46,147 nucleotides of DNA from assembly GCF_002256285.1 (NCBI RefSeq), contig NZ_NKJE01000011.1, forward strand, positions 1 through 46,147. The letters are read 5' to 3'. The DNA is from Flavobacterium sp. BFFFF1. GTDB lineage: Bacteria > Bacteroidota > Bacteroidia > Flavobacteriales > Flavobacteriaceae. Below, in pieces: positions 25,370-33,874 of this stretch; position 1 is the first letter of the stretch; every line of letters starts with the position of its first letter. The notes beneath the pieces are model-generated. The model saw only the letters and a list, made by a program, of their open reading frames with translations. It had not been told where the DNA came from and did not search any database. Made by a program: the position numbers and the translations under genes.

Positions 25370-26068
25370 ATGAAGATAGCACTTTTAGGATATGGTAAAA
25401 TGGGCAAGGTGATTGAAAGAATCGCTTTGGAGCGCGGCCATGAAATTGTGTTGAGAAAAAGAAGCCGGGATTCGTTTGAAGGACTGGAAAGCGCCGACGT
25501 CGCTATTGACTTTAGTGTCCCCGAAGCCGCGGTAGCAAACATTTCCGCCGGTTTTCAATACCATGTTCCCGTAGTTTCCGGCACCACCGGATGGCTGCAG
25601 CATTATGAAGACATGGTAACGCTTTGCCAAAAAAGCAATGGTGCCTTCATTTATGGGTCAAACTTTAGCCTGGGCGTCAACCTGTTTTTTGAGTTGAATG
25701 CACATTTGGCCAAAATGATGGCGAAATTCGGCCAATACAAAGTATCCATGCAGGAAGTACACCACACACAAAAGCTTGACAAGCCCAGTGGAACGGCGAT
25801 TTCACTTGCCAATGGGATCATTGCGAATACCAGTTATGAAAACTGGACATTGGCAGCTCCAAAAACAACAGACATTGCTATTGAAGCGCTTCGGGTAGAG
25901 AATGTACCCGGGACACACGCGGTTGTTTATGACTCAGAAATTGATTCGATTGAGATTAAGCACACTGCGCACAACCGTGAAGGATTTGCCTTTGGTGCTG
26001 TGATTGCGGCGGAATGGCTGCTGGGCAAAAAAGGGGTTTACACGATGAAAGATGTATTGGAACTGTAA
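25370..26068 (+). CDS. dapB: 4-hydroxy-tetrahydrodipicolinate reductase
   Basis: A 232-residue NAD(P)H enzyme that converts HTPA to tetrahydrodipicolinate in the diaminopimelate/lysine pathway, needed for peptidoglycan. Motifs: nucleotide-binding GYGKMGK (8-14), GTTGW, and the catalytic region EVHHTQKLDKPSGTA (about 128-142). The C-terminal HTAHNREGFAFGAVIAAEWL also fits. Seven nt separate it from the DUF5683 gene, and lepB follows after 69 nt. Short for the family but with all key motifs present. Confidence 0.95.
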   Translation: MKIALLGYGKMGKVIERIALERGHEIVLRKRSRDSFEGLESADVAIDFSVPEAAVANISAGFQYHVPVVSGTTGWLQHYEDMVTLCQKSNGAFIYGSNFSLGVNLFFELNAHLAKMMAKFGQYKVSMQEVHHTQKLDKPSGTAISLANGIIANTSYENWTLAAPKTTDIAIEALRVENVPGTHAVVYDSEIDSIEIKHTAHNREGFAFGAVIAAEWLLGKKGVYTMKDVLEL

Positions 26069-26137
26069 CATTTATCAGGAAAACCTACTTAATAGAGACA
26101 AGAATAAAAATATAGCTAATAAATAAAGCCTGACAAT

Positions 26138-27823
26138 ATGAGTTTATCTGAATGGTTCGTCTTCTTTTTACTGATACAAGTTGTACATTTTGCCGGAACA
26201 TGGCGTCTTTACACAAAAGCAGGACGAAAGGCCTGGGAAGCGGCCGTACCGGTTTACAATGCGATCGTCCTGATGAAAATCATCAACCGACCGACATGGT
26301 GGACGGTGCTTTTGTTCATCCCTATCGTCAACCTGATCATGTTTCCGGTGGTCTGGGTAGAAACCATCAGAAGTTTCGGTAAAAATTCAACTGTCGATAC
26401 TTTGTTGGTTCTTTTCACCTTTGGTTTTTACACGTATTATCTAAATTACACGCAGGACCTCAAACATTTAGAAGGCAGGAGTCTGGTTGCAGCGACAAAA
26501 ATTGGTGATACCGTCAGTTCCCTGTTGTTTGCCATTGTTGTTGCCACCATCGTACATACTTATTTCATACAGCCGTTTACGATCCCGACCGCATCGCTCG
26601 AAAGAACACTGCTTGTAGGCGACTTCCTTTTCGTATCAAAAGTGAATTATGGTGCACGTGCCCCGATGACCACTGTCGCCGCGCCGATGGTACACGATAC
26701 CTTACCGGTCGTGAAAACCAAATCCTACCTGAACTGGCCGCAACTGCCATACTACAGATTTCCCGGATTTGAAGACATCAAGAAAAATGATATTGTGGTT
26801 TTCAACTGGCCTGTCGATACCGTTCATGTATTTTTTGACAAAAGCGGGCGTAAGGCCGTCAATAAACCGGTGGATAAAAAATCAAACTACGTAAAACGCT
26901 GTGTCGGAACGCCTGGTGACCAACTTGAAATCAAAAATGGCGTCGTATTTATTGACGGAAAAGAATTGATCTTGTCCGGTAGGGCGAAGGTCCAATATAT
27001 GCACAAAATATATGCTGCAAAAGAAGGCGTCAATACTGAAATGCTGAAGTCTATGGGCATTAATGATTACCAACGCGCTTATAAGGTACAGCTAAACTCA
27101 AATGAGCAATTCAATATGATCAGGCCGTACCTTACCGGCAGTGATGAGAGTTTTGTATATACCGGGCCGAGAGGACTTCCAAATTCCGTACTGCAGAAAG
27201 CCGGCGTCTTTGCGCAGGAACAATACAAGGCGGATAACTTTGTTGACCTTACTTTAAAAGAAGCTGAGATTTTGCGAAAAAATCCTGCGATTGATTCGGT
27301 AGTACGCTTCAAGCCTGAGGCACATGACATGAAGGTTTTCCCACATAGCGGCAAATGGTCTGAGAGCGATTTTGGCCCCATCAGCATTCCAAAACGTGGT
27401 GCAACTGTGCAGCTTACCTTTGAGAATCTGCCTTTGTACAAAAGAATCATTTCTGTTTATGAGAAGAATACACTGGAGTTGAGAAACGGCCAAATCCTGA
27501 TCAATGGCAAGCCTTCGACAAGCTACACATTCCAATTGAACTATTATTGGATGATGGGTGACAACAGGAACAAGTCAGAGGATAGCCGTTATTGGGGCTT
27601 TGTCCCTGAAGACCACATTGTAGGCAAGCCGGTGTTCATATGGATGAGTATTGATGGCATCAATGACGGATTTAAAAACTGGAGTATTCGTTGGGACAGG
27701 TTGTTTACGACGGTCGGTGGTGATGACGAGCCTTACTCCTACTTTAAATTTTTCCTGATTGCGCTTGCCGCTTATATTGGGTTTAGTTTCTACATGGGCA
27801 AACGAAAAGAGCGAAAAGTGTAA
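26138..27823 (+). CDS. lepB: Signal peptidase I with N-terminal DUF5684-type membrane domain
   Basis: Cleaves signal peptides of exported proteins. The protein has 561 residues and is much longer than the Escherichia coli enzyme. Residues about 1-105 form an added membrane domain (WEAAVPVYNAIVLMKIINRP, typical of DUF5684). The catalytic core follows: nucleophile Ser153 in PTASLERT, general-base Lys253 in YVKRCVGTPGDQ, and the GDNRNKSEDSRYWG box E further on. Between Lys253 and box E lies an extra domain of roughly 200 residues. A hydrophobic segment precedes the C-terminal GKRKERKV. The active-site residues are intact. Confidence 0.95.
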   Translation: MSLSEWFVFFLLIQVVHFAGTWRLYTKAGRKAWEAAVPVYNAIVLMKIINRPTWWTVLLFIPIVNLIMFPVVWVETIRSFGKNSTVDTLLVLFTFGFYTYYLNYTQDLKHLEGRSLVAATKIGDTVSSLLFAIVVATIVHTYFIQPFTIPTASLERTLLVGDFLFVSKVNYGARAPMTTVAAPMVHDTLPVVKTKSYLNWPQLPYYRFPGFEDIKKNDIVVFNWPVDTVHVFFDKSGRKAVNKPVDKKSNYVKRCVGTPGDQLEIKNGVVFIDGKELILSGRAKVQYMHKIYAAKEGVNTEMLKSMGINDYQRAYKVQLNSNEQFNMIRPYLTGSDESFVYTGPRGLPNSVLQKAGVFAQEQYKADNFVDLTLKEAEILRKNPAIDSVVRFKPEAHDMKVFPHSGKWSESDFGPISIPKRGATVQLTFENLPLYKRIISVYEKNTLELRNGQILINGKPSTSYTFQLNYYWMMGDNRNKSEDSRYWGFVPEDHIVGKPVFIWMSIDGINDGFKNWSIRWDRLFTTVGGDDEPYSYFKFFLIALAAYIGFSFYMGKRKERKV

Positions 27824-27828
27824 ATACG

Positions 27829-28443
27829 ATGTCGATCCTTATCCATCCAGCCTATTTTCCGAGTATCAGTACATTTGCCGCGATGGCACAGGCTGAGACG
27901 ATCACTTTTGAAATGGACGATAACTTCCAGAAGCAAACCAACCGCAACCGGATGTATATTTACAGCCCAAACGGTATTCAATTGTTGAATATTCCGGTAA
28001 AACATTCAAGGGAACATGCACACCAGAAAACCCGCGATATTAAACTGGAAACCGCTTTTGACTGGCAAAAACAGCATTTTAAGTCTTTGGAAGCAGCTTA
28101 CCGAAGTTCCCCATTTTTCGAGTATTTTGAGGATGCGATCATGCCCATTTTTGAAAAGAACTATATGTTCCTGATGGATCTTAATCTCGAAACCATCGAC
28201 ATCGTCAGCCGTTGCTTAAAACTTGATTTAAAGTATACCAACACCACCGAATATTTTAAGGACGCGAGTGGCCTTAAAGATTTCCGTTATTTGGCAAATG
28301 GTAAAAAAGACAATGCACAACTGGAACCTTATACGCAGGTTTTCGGGGAAAAGCATGGGTTCCTGAATAACCTCAGCGTACTGGATTTACTTTTCAACGA
28401 AGGGCGACATGCGCTGGATTATTTAAAAAGACAGCGTTTATAA
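27829..28443 (+). CDS. WbqC-like family protein
   Basis: A 204-residue cytoplasmic protein of the WbqC family: HPAYFPSISTFAAMAQAE, QKQTNRNRMYIYSPNGIQLL, TRDIKLETAFDWQKQHFKSL and YRSSPFFEYFED. The family occurs in polysaccharide-related and other loci, and its activity is not established. Five nt separate it from lepB, the last gene of the par-dap-lep run. It converges with the EEP-family gene with 6 bp between stops. Confidence 0.9.
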   Translation: MSILIHPAYFPSISTFAAMAQAETITFEMDDNFQKQTNRNRMYIYSPNGIQLLNIPVKHSREHAHQKTRDIKLETAFDWQKQHFKSLEAAYRSSPFFEYFEDAIMPIFEKNYMFLMDLNLETIDIVSRCLKLDLKYTNTTEYFKDASGLKDFRYLANGKKDNAQLEPYTQVFGEKHGFLNNLSVLDLLFNEGRHALDYLKRQRL

Positions 28444-28449
28444 CATCTC

Positions 28450-29502
28450 TTATTTCTTCCGATCCGATAGGACAGCCATTATAGGGAAATGATCGGAATC
28501 GACTGTTTCAGGATAACTGCAGAAAAATTTTGTATCGAATTTATTGTCTGCAAAAATATAGTCAATCCTCGCCGGATAATAATTGAAATCGTACGTCTTT
28601 CCAAATCCTTTTCCGGCTTCCACAAAACAATCATTCAAATCGCCCTTGATATTTCGATATACATAGGAAAATGCGCTGTTATTCATATCGCCGCAAATGA
28701 TTATTGGGAATTTACAGTCCTGTTTGTGCTTCATTATAATTTCAGCCTGTTGTTGCTGTTTACGAAAAGCGGTACCGATACGTTTAAACATCATTTCGGA
28801 TTTCTTTTGGTCGATTTCGTTGATGTCTTCAGAAATATCGTGCACGTCCGGACTAATTTTTATCGACTGCAGGTGCATGCTGTAGACCCGAATGGTATCC
28901 TTACCGCGTATGATATCCGCAAAAATGGTGTTGTTGCTCGAATTGGGAAAAACGATATTTCCTGAGTTTACAATCCTAAATTTCGAAAAGATAGCCTGAC
29001 CGGATTTTATCTTGTTGCCTTTTGAAAAAATATAGTGGTATTTATAGGCTGAATCATTGAAATCAGCCGCATTCGAAAATTCCTGGATGCACAGTATTGA
29101 CGGCTCTTTCTCGTTAACAAAATCGGAAATCTCAATCGGAACGGTTTGCTTGTCTGACCAGCCAAATTTATTGAAAAGCCTTACATTATAACTCATCACG
29201 GCAAAATCGTTGTCCTCCTTTACATAGTCTGGCGCAGCGAATTTGTAAAACTTATTGATGAATGTAATCCCGATCAGCAGCACGATTCCGGATAACAGGA
29301 TTTGCCTTTTAAACTGGATGGCCCAATACCCGAAAAAAATAAGATTCAGGATTAACATCATGGGCAGGCCCAAGGTGAATACAGACAAGAAAGGAAACAG
29401 TTTTGGTGCAAGAAATGGGAGGATATACGCGATGAACGTGCACACAGCCAGAACTATATTGCACACAAACATGATCTTATTGAATAAAGAAAGGTTCTTC
29501 AT
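28450..29502 (-). CDS. Membrane-anchored endonuclease/exonuclease/phosphatase family protein
   Basis: A 350-residue protein. Three hydrophobic N-terminal helices (about 8-100) precede an EEP domain (about 105-350). Metal/catalytic residues can be seen: the Glu of SILCIQEF, CGDMNNS (Asp and Asn) and SDHFPIMAV (Asp-His). The EEP fold covers DNases, sphingomyelinase-like and inositol phosphatase-like enzymes; the membrane anchor and lack of DNA-binding features favour a phosphodiesterase at the envelope. The exact substrate is unknown. Its start is 58 nt from the rhomboid gene stop in the same direction. Confidence 0.85.
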   Translation of the reverse strand: MKNLSLFNKIMFVCNIVLAVCTFIAYILPFLAPKLFPFLSVFTLGLPMMLILNLIFFGYWAIQFKRQILLSGIVLLIGITFINKFYKFAAPDYVKEDNDFAVMSYNVRLFNKFGWSDKQTVPIEISDFVNEKEPSILCIQEFSNAADFNDSAYKYHYIFSKGNKIKSGQAIFSKFRIVNSGNIVFPNSSNNTIFADIIRGKDTIRVYSMHLQSIKISPDVHDISEDINEIDQKKSEMMFKRIGTAFRKQQQQAEIIMKHKQDCKFPIIICGDMNNSAFSYVYRNIKGDLNDCFVEAGKGFGKTYDFNYYPARIDYIFADNKFDTKFFCSYPETVDSDHFPIMAVLSDRKK

Positions 29503-29560
29503 TAACGCGTATTGGTTGGTAAAACTGCACTAATCTACAAACTAATAGCGACTTATGAAA

Positions 29561-30424
29561 TTATTTACTGGCATTGAACAAAAAATCCTTTTCCTGCTGC
29601 GTGAGGCTGTCATAACCGGACTTGCTGATCTTGTCCAATATCTCGTCGATTTGCTGCTGTTTTGGGTCCTTTCCGGAAGATTTTGGCGTCTCAGGTACCA
29701 TTCTCCGGTTTGAATTGCGATGTACTTTTTTAAATGGCGTCTTCTTTGCCGGCCTGAATAGCCCCATGACCCAATCCGTTACTACGGTGACGCCTTTACT
29801 AAGGTCAATCCCGCGGCGAAGCAATACAATATAAATGAAACCAAAGAACGCGCCTGCCAGGTGTGAAATGTGCCCGCCCGTATTTTCAACGAGGATATAC
29901 ATCAGGTCAAGTACAAGTAACACTGCAGTCAGATGCCACAATTGAATCCTGCCAATCAAGAGCAGCCTGATTGGCATTCGCGGGTTGTACGTTGTCGCCG
30001 CCATCAAGATGGAGATAATTGCTGCAGAAGCCCCAACGATACTGGAATGATAACCAAGCAGAAAAAAGGACAGGCAAAATACGAGACCGGCAAATATGGC
30101 GCTTAGGAAATAAAGTCCCAACAATTGCTTTTCCTTAAAGTACGTGAGGAACAACATGCCGGAAAAATTCAGCATAAGCATGTTAAACAAAATGTGCATA
30201 AAGCCACTGTGCAAAAAGGCATAAGTAACTAACGTCCAGGGATGTGATAATACAATCAATGGATCAGGGGAAAGTGCAAGCCAATCGGGATAGGAAAAAC
30301 TGGCTCCCTTGAAATTATAAAACAAAATAATCGACACTATAAAAATGCCAATGTTCCAAAAAATCAACTGTTGGGTCACTCCCCCCAACTTGTATTCCAG
30401 TTTTAAATCGTCAAATAGTCCCAT
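29561..30424 (-). CDS. Rhomboid-family intramembrane serine protease (second copy)
   Basis: A 287-residue protein with about six transmembrane helices. The catalytic Ser is in VGASAAI and the catalytic His in HISHLAGAFFGF. A soluble C-terminal tail (about 215-287) is basic then acidic, ending PKQQQIDEILDKISKSGYD. Rhomboids cleave membrane proteins inside the bilayer; the substrate is unknown. It starts 3 nt after the stop of the first rhomboid gene, in an operon led by mutL. Confidence 0.9.
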   Translation of the reverse strand: MGLFDDLKLEYKLGGVTQQLIFWNIGIFIVSIILFYNFKGASFSYPDWLALSPDPLIVLSHPWTLVTYAFLHSGFMHILFNMLMLNFSGMLFLTYFKEKQLLGLYFLSAIFAGLVFCLSFFLLGYHSSIVGASAAIISILMAATTYNPRMPIRLLLIGRIQLWHLTAVLLVLDLMYILVENTGGHISHLAGAFFGFIYIVLLRRGIDLSKGVTVVTDWVMGLFRPAKKTPFKKVHRNSNRRMVPETPKSSGKDPKQQQIDEILDKISKSGYDSLTQQEKDFLFNASK

Positions 30425-30427
30425 AAA

Positions 30428-31210
30428 TTAACTCCAGCGATTGTGATGAAACTTCTGATTCTTCCACACCAACATCATGATAAAACCAAACAATGCGCCG
30501 CCGACATGAGCGAAGTGAGCAATCCCGCCACCGGTATTGTCGCCAAAAAGCGAGCTTCCTTTGATACCCATAAACAAATCAATTGCAATTAGTCCCGGCA
30601 CCACATACTTGGCTTTAATCGGTAGTGGAATAAAAAACAAGGCCAGCTCAGCCGAAGGAAACATAAAGGCAAACGCAACCAATAATCCGTAGATCGCTCC
30701 TGAAGCCCCAACCGCAGTTCCGAAATACGCATCGGTAAAATTCTGAAACTCGGAACCGGGCAATAGCTGTTCCCACCTTGTATTAAATTTACCTTCGTTT
30801 AAAGTGCTTAAAATTTCGTCTTTCTGAAACCCATTGTTTACAAGTATATCAAGTCCATGATGAAAGAAATAATAATTCACACCCGTATGCAATAAAAATG
30901 CTCCGACTCCGCACGAAAGATAAAAAAACAGGAACTTCTTTGCGCCCCAGAAATGTTCGAGCATGGATCCAAAAGATACCAACGCAATCATATTAAAAGC
31001 AATGTGCATAATGTTTGGCAACGGTGCATGCATAAACATACTGGTCAACGGCTGCCAAACTTTGAAATGAGGATTCTCAAAATAAAAAAGAGAAAATTGC
31101 TGGTAAGCAGCGTTTGACTCGGCAGGGGTCCCCATCAGCTGACAACCAATAAAGACAATAATGTTGATTATCAGCAGCTGCTTGACAACCGGGGTCATAT
31201 CATTCATCAT
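30428..31210 (-). CDS. Rhomboid-family intramembrane serine protease (first copy)
   Basis: A 260-residue membrane protein. The catalytic Ser is in VGASGAIYGLLVAF and the catalytic His in GGIAHFAHVGGALFGF; the N-terminal HIAFNMIALVSFG segment also fits. Its start overlaps the mutL stop by 4 nt (ATGA). It is 3 nt before the second rhomboid gene. The two proteases differ in length and in the C-terminal tail, so they are paralogues rather than recent duplicates. Confidence 0.92.
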   Translation of the reverse strand: MMNDMTPVVKQLLIINIIVFIGCQLMGTPAESNAAYQQFSLFYFENPHFKVWQPLTSMFMHAPLPNIMHIAFNMIALVSFGSMLEHFWGAKKFLFFYLSCGVGAFLLHTGVNYYFFHHGLDILVNNGFQKDEILSTLNEGKFNTRWEQLLPGSEFQNFTDAYFGTAVGASGAIYGLLVAFAFMFPSAELALFFIPLPIKAKYVVPGLIAIDLFMGIKGSSLFGDNTGGGIAHFAHVGGALFGFIMMLVWKNQKFHHNRWS

Positions 31211-33048
31211 AAAGCAAATTTTTTGTCGAGGTCTTCCACACGCATGGTGATGAAAGTTGGTTTTTGAAAAGGCGACACATTGGGTTCTTTACAGGCGAAA
31301 AGCCCATTAACCAGATTCTCCTGTTCCTTTTCTGTTAAAAATGTCCCGGTTTTCACGGCCAGACTTTTCGCCATCGACTTGGCAATGCTGTCGTTTTGGC
31401 TAAAACTGTTTTCCGGTATACCGTCCTGTAAGTCCCCCAATAATTGTTCCAATACGATAGAGGCTTCACTTTCGGAAACATTGACAGGCAATCCTGAAAT
31501 TACGGCATGATCTGCGCCGTGTGTTTCAAATACAAAGCCCGTATTGACCAACGATTCCTCGAGTTCTGCAATCAGCTCCATCTCTGTTCTTGAGAAATAG
31601 AGCGTTAATGGAAAAAGCAATTGCTGGCTTGCAGCCTGCCTGACTGTCATGTTTACCAAAAAACTTTCATATAATATTCTCTGGTGGGCACGCTGTTGGT
31701 CAACGATAACCATCCCTGATTTGATGGGATTGACAATGTACTTCTTATGGATCTGGAACATTTTCGCGACCTCATGCCTGGATTCCTCCTCGTCAAAAAG
31801 GGAAGCGGTAACTTCTTCATGCTCAAAATGAATTTCAGCAGGCGGCGAAATGGTTTCCGTGTCGTGTTTTAACCCAACATACAGGCCTTCCCAATGGCTG
31901 GTATCCGGTTTCTTATAAGTCTGGCGTTGCTGCCGGTCCTCTGCAAAAGGGTTAAAGGACCTGTCCACCTGAACCGTCGGAACGGATGCTTCCTGATTTT
32001 TGTAATCATAAGGCGTATCCAGATTAGGATCGCGCTCAAAATCGAGCACTGGCGCGACATTAAATTGTCCTAAGCTGTGTTTAATCGTCGACCGTAAAAT
32101 CGCATACAAGGCGTGTTCGTCATCAAATTTGATTTCTGTCTTCGTGGGATGAATATTGATATCTATCGTATGTGGCGGCACATCAAGATAGATGTAATAA
32201 CCCGGCTGGCAGCCCTCCTTAAGCAGTCCTTCGTAGGCAGCCATCACCGCATGATGTAGGTATCCGCTTTTTATAAATCTGTCGTTGACAAAGAAAAACT
32301 GCTCTCCCCTGCCTTTTTTGGAGAATTCAGGCTTGCTCACGAATCCCGTAATGCTTACAATGTCTGTCGATTCTTTTACCGGCACAAGTTTTTCGTTCGT
32401 CTTTCCGGCGAAAATATTCACAATCCGCTGCCGTATGTTTGACTGCGGCAGGTTGAACATCTCGCTGCCATTATGGTATAGTGTGAAGTGAATATTAGGA
32501 TGCGCCATCGCGACCCGCAGGAATTCATCGATAATATGCCGCTGTTCGACAACATCTGATTTCAGGAAATTGCGCCTGGCAGGAATATTAAAAAAAAGAT
32601 TTTTTATGGCAAATGAGGTTCCTTTTGGCAGTACCGCCACATCCTGAGAAACAAATTTACTGCCTTCAATGATGATGTGCGTGCCCAATTCATCCTGATC
32701 CTGCCGTGTTTTCATCTCGACATGGGCAATCGCAGCTATCGACGCCAATGCTTCTCCACGAAAACCTTTGGTATGCAATGAAAACAAGTCTTCGGCCTGT
32801 CGTATTTTTGAGGTGGCATGGCGCTCAAAACAAAGCCTTGCATCGGTGACACTCATTCCGGCGCCATTGTCGATGACCTGCACCAACGATTTGCCTGCAT
32901 CCTTTACAATCAGTTTGATATCGGTAGCTTTCGCATCGACTGCATTTTCAAGCAGTTCCTTTACGACTGAAGCAGGACGCTGCACCACTTCACCGGCCGC
33001 AATCTGGTTGGCGACATGATCGGGAAGCAATTGAATTATACTCGGCAT
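31207..33048 (-). CDS. mutL: DNA mismatch repair protein MutL
   Basis: A 613-residue ATPase that couples MutS mismatch recognition to strand processing. N-terminal GHKL ATPase motifs are intact: ENAVDAKA, DNGAGM, TKGFRGEALASI and GTSFAIKNLFFNIPARRNF. The C-terminal motif for endonuclease activity, DQHA(x2)E(x4)E in endonucleolytic MutL proteins, is here DQQRAHQRILYE (450-461). The His, one Ala and one Glu are changed. The ACx region (ACKEPNVSPFQKP, 586-598) also lacks the usual Cys/His pairs. It may therefore lack nicking activity. I chose ATG 33048 because the longer frame (33114) crosses the promoter at 33102-33109. Confidence 0.93.
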   Translation of the reverse strand: MPSIIQLLPDHVANQIAAGEVVQRPASVVKELLENAVDAKATDIKLIVKDAGKSLVQVIDNGAGMSVTDARLCFERHATSKIRQAEDLFSLHTKGFRGEALASIAAIAHVEMKTRQDQDELGTHIIIEGSKFVSQDVAVLPKGTSFAIKNLFFNIPARRNFLKSDVVEQRHIIDEFLRVAMAHPNIHFTLYHNGSEMFNLPQSNIRQRIVNIFAGKTNEKLVPVKESTDIVSITGFVSKPEFSKKGRGEQFFFVNDRFIKSGYLHHAVMAAYEGLLKEGCQPGYYIYLDVPPHTIDINIHPTKTEIKFDDEHALYAILRSTIKHSLGQFNVAPVLDFERDPNLDTPYDYKNQEASVPTVQVDRSFNPFAEDRQQRQTYKKPDTSHWEGLYVGLKHDTETISPPAEIHFEHEEVTASLFDEEESRHEVAKMFQIHKKYIVNPIKSGMVIVDQQRAHQRILYESFLVNMTVRQAASQQLLFPLTLYFSRTEMELIAELEESLVNTGFVFETHGADHAVISGLPVNVSESEASIVLEQLLGDLQDGIPENSFSQNDSIAKSMAKSLAVKTGTFLTEKEQENLVNGLFACKEPNVSPFQKPTFITMRVEDLDKKFAL

Positions 33049-33101
33049 TTCACATTTTTGATTAGGAAAGCGCCGCAGGTTTTTCGCCCACGAACGACTT
33101 C

Positions 33102-33109
33102 CAAAGTTA
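33102..33109 (-). promoter_or_regulatory. Predicted -7 box of the mutL-rhomboid operon
   Basis: The minus strand reads TAACTTTG, an exact TAnnTTTG match, 53 nt upstream of the mutL ATG. The possible upstream in-frame start at 33114 would overlap it. Confidence 0.55.
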
Positions 33110-33164
33110 CACAAATATTGCAGAAACCCCCAACCAGAAAGATGAAATATCTCCCCATTTCCAT

Positions 33165-33193
33165 AAAAAAACCCGTTCTTTTTGAACAGGTTT
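33165..33193 (-). terminator. Intrinsic terminator after ribH
   Basis: On the minus strand AAACCTGTTC pairs with GAACGGGTTT around AAAAA, followed by a T run. It lies 18 nt after the ribH stop (33211) and before the mutL promoter. It would end the TPR/ribH transcript and insulate mutL. Confidence 0.75.
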
Positions 33194-33210
33194 CAGTCTT
33201 ATTTAAGGCT

Positions 33211-33783
33211 TTACTTTTCTATGCGGTGTGGTTTATCTTCAATTTGAATCGCACCCTGCTCCAAAAGGTTTTGCGTGGGAAAATGATAACCCATATTGGC
33301 TTGCTGCCGAAGGAATGCCATTTTTATCGCAGCGATTGCCGCTTCAGTCCCCTTGTTGCCATGCTTGCCGCCACTGCGATCAATGGACTGCTGTTCGTTG
33401 TTATCGGTAAGCACACAAAAAATAACAGGCACGTCGGTATGGATGTTAAGATCCTTGATGCCCTGTGTCACCCCTTCGCACACAAAATCAAAGTGCTTGG
33501 TCTCGCCCTGGATCACACTGCCAATGGTAATCACCACGTCCGGCTTTTGTGTTTCAATCATTTTTTTGGCCGCGTAAACCAATTCGAAACTTCCGGGAAC
33601 ATTCCACCGGATGATATTGAGGTCTAAGGCACCACAATCCAACAAGGCGTTGATCGCCCCTTTGAAAAGACCTTCCGTGATATGATCATTCCATTCAGAA
33701 ACAACAATCCCAAACCGAAAATCTTTCGCGCTTGGGATTAGAGTTTTATCGTATTCTGATAAATTTTTATTTGCTGTAGCCAT
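33211..33783 (-). CDS. ribH: 6,7-dimethyl-8-ribityllumazine synthase
   Basis: The penultimate enzyme of riboflavin synthesis, condensing 5-amino-6-ribitylaminouracil with 3,4-dihydroxy-2-butanone 4-phosphate. It is 190 residues, normal allowing for an N-terminal extension. Motifs: GIVVSEWNDHITEGL, VPGSFELVYAAKKM, TIGSVIQGETKHFDFV (catalytic His in the ETKHF segment) and TDNNEQQSIDRSGGKHGNKG. It usually forms large icosahedral or pentameric assemblies. Transcribed with or after the TPR gene; the 91-bp gap between them holds a dispersed repeat. Confidence 0.96.
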   Translation of the reverse strand: MATANKNLSEYDKTLIPSAKDFRFGIVVSEWNDHITEGLFKGAINALLDCGALDLNIIRWNVPGSFELVYAAKKMIETQKPDVVITIGSVIQGETKHFDFVCEGVTQGIKDLNIHTDVPVIFCVLTDNNEQQSIDRSGGKHGNKGTEAAIAAIKMAFLRQQANMGYHFPTQNLLEQGAIQIEDKPHRIEK

Positions 33784-33804
33784 ATTCAGTAGTTTAAGGT
33801 TTTG

Positions 33805-33851
33805 ATTGCGGATTGAGACGTCAAGTCCAACATCGCAGCCCCTCTCTCAAT
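33805..33851. repeat. Dispersed intergenic repeat, copy 2 (ATTGCGGATTGAGA family)
   Basis: ATTGCGGATTGAGA (33805-33818) is identical to the copy at 5191-5204. Here it is followed by an inverted TCTCAAT at 33845-33851. Both copies sit in short intergenic gaps between same-strand genes, consistent with a dispersed repeat family. Confidence 0.45.
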
Positions 33852-33874
33852 ACGCGCGATACTAAAAGCTAAGT

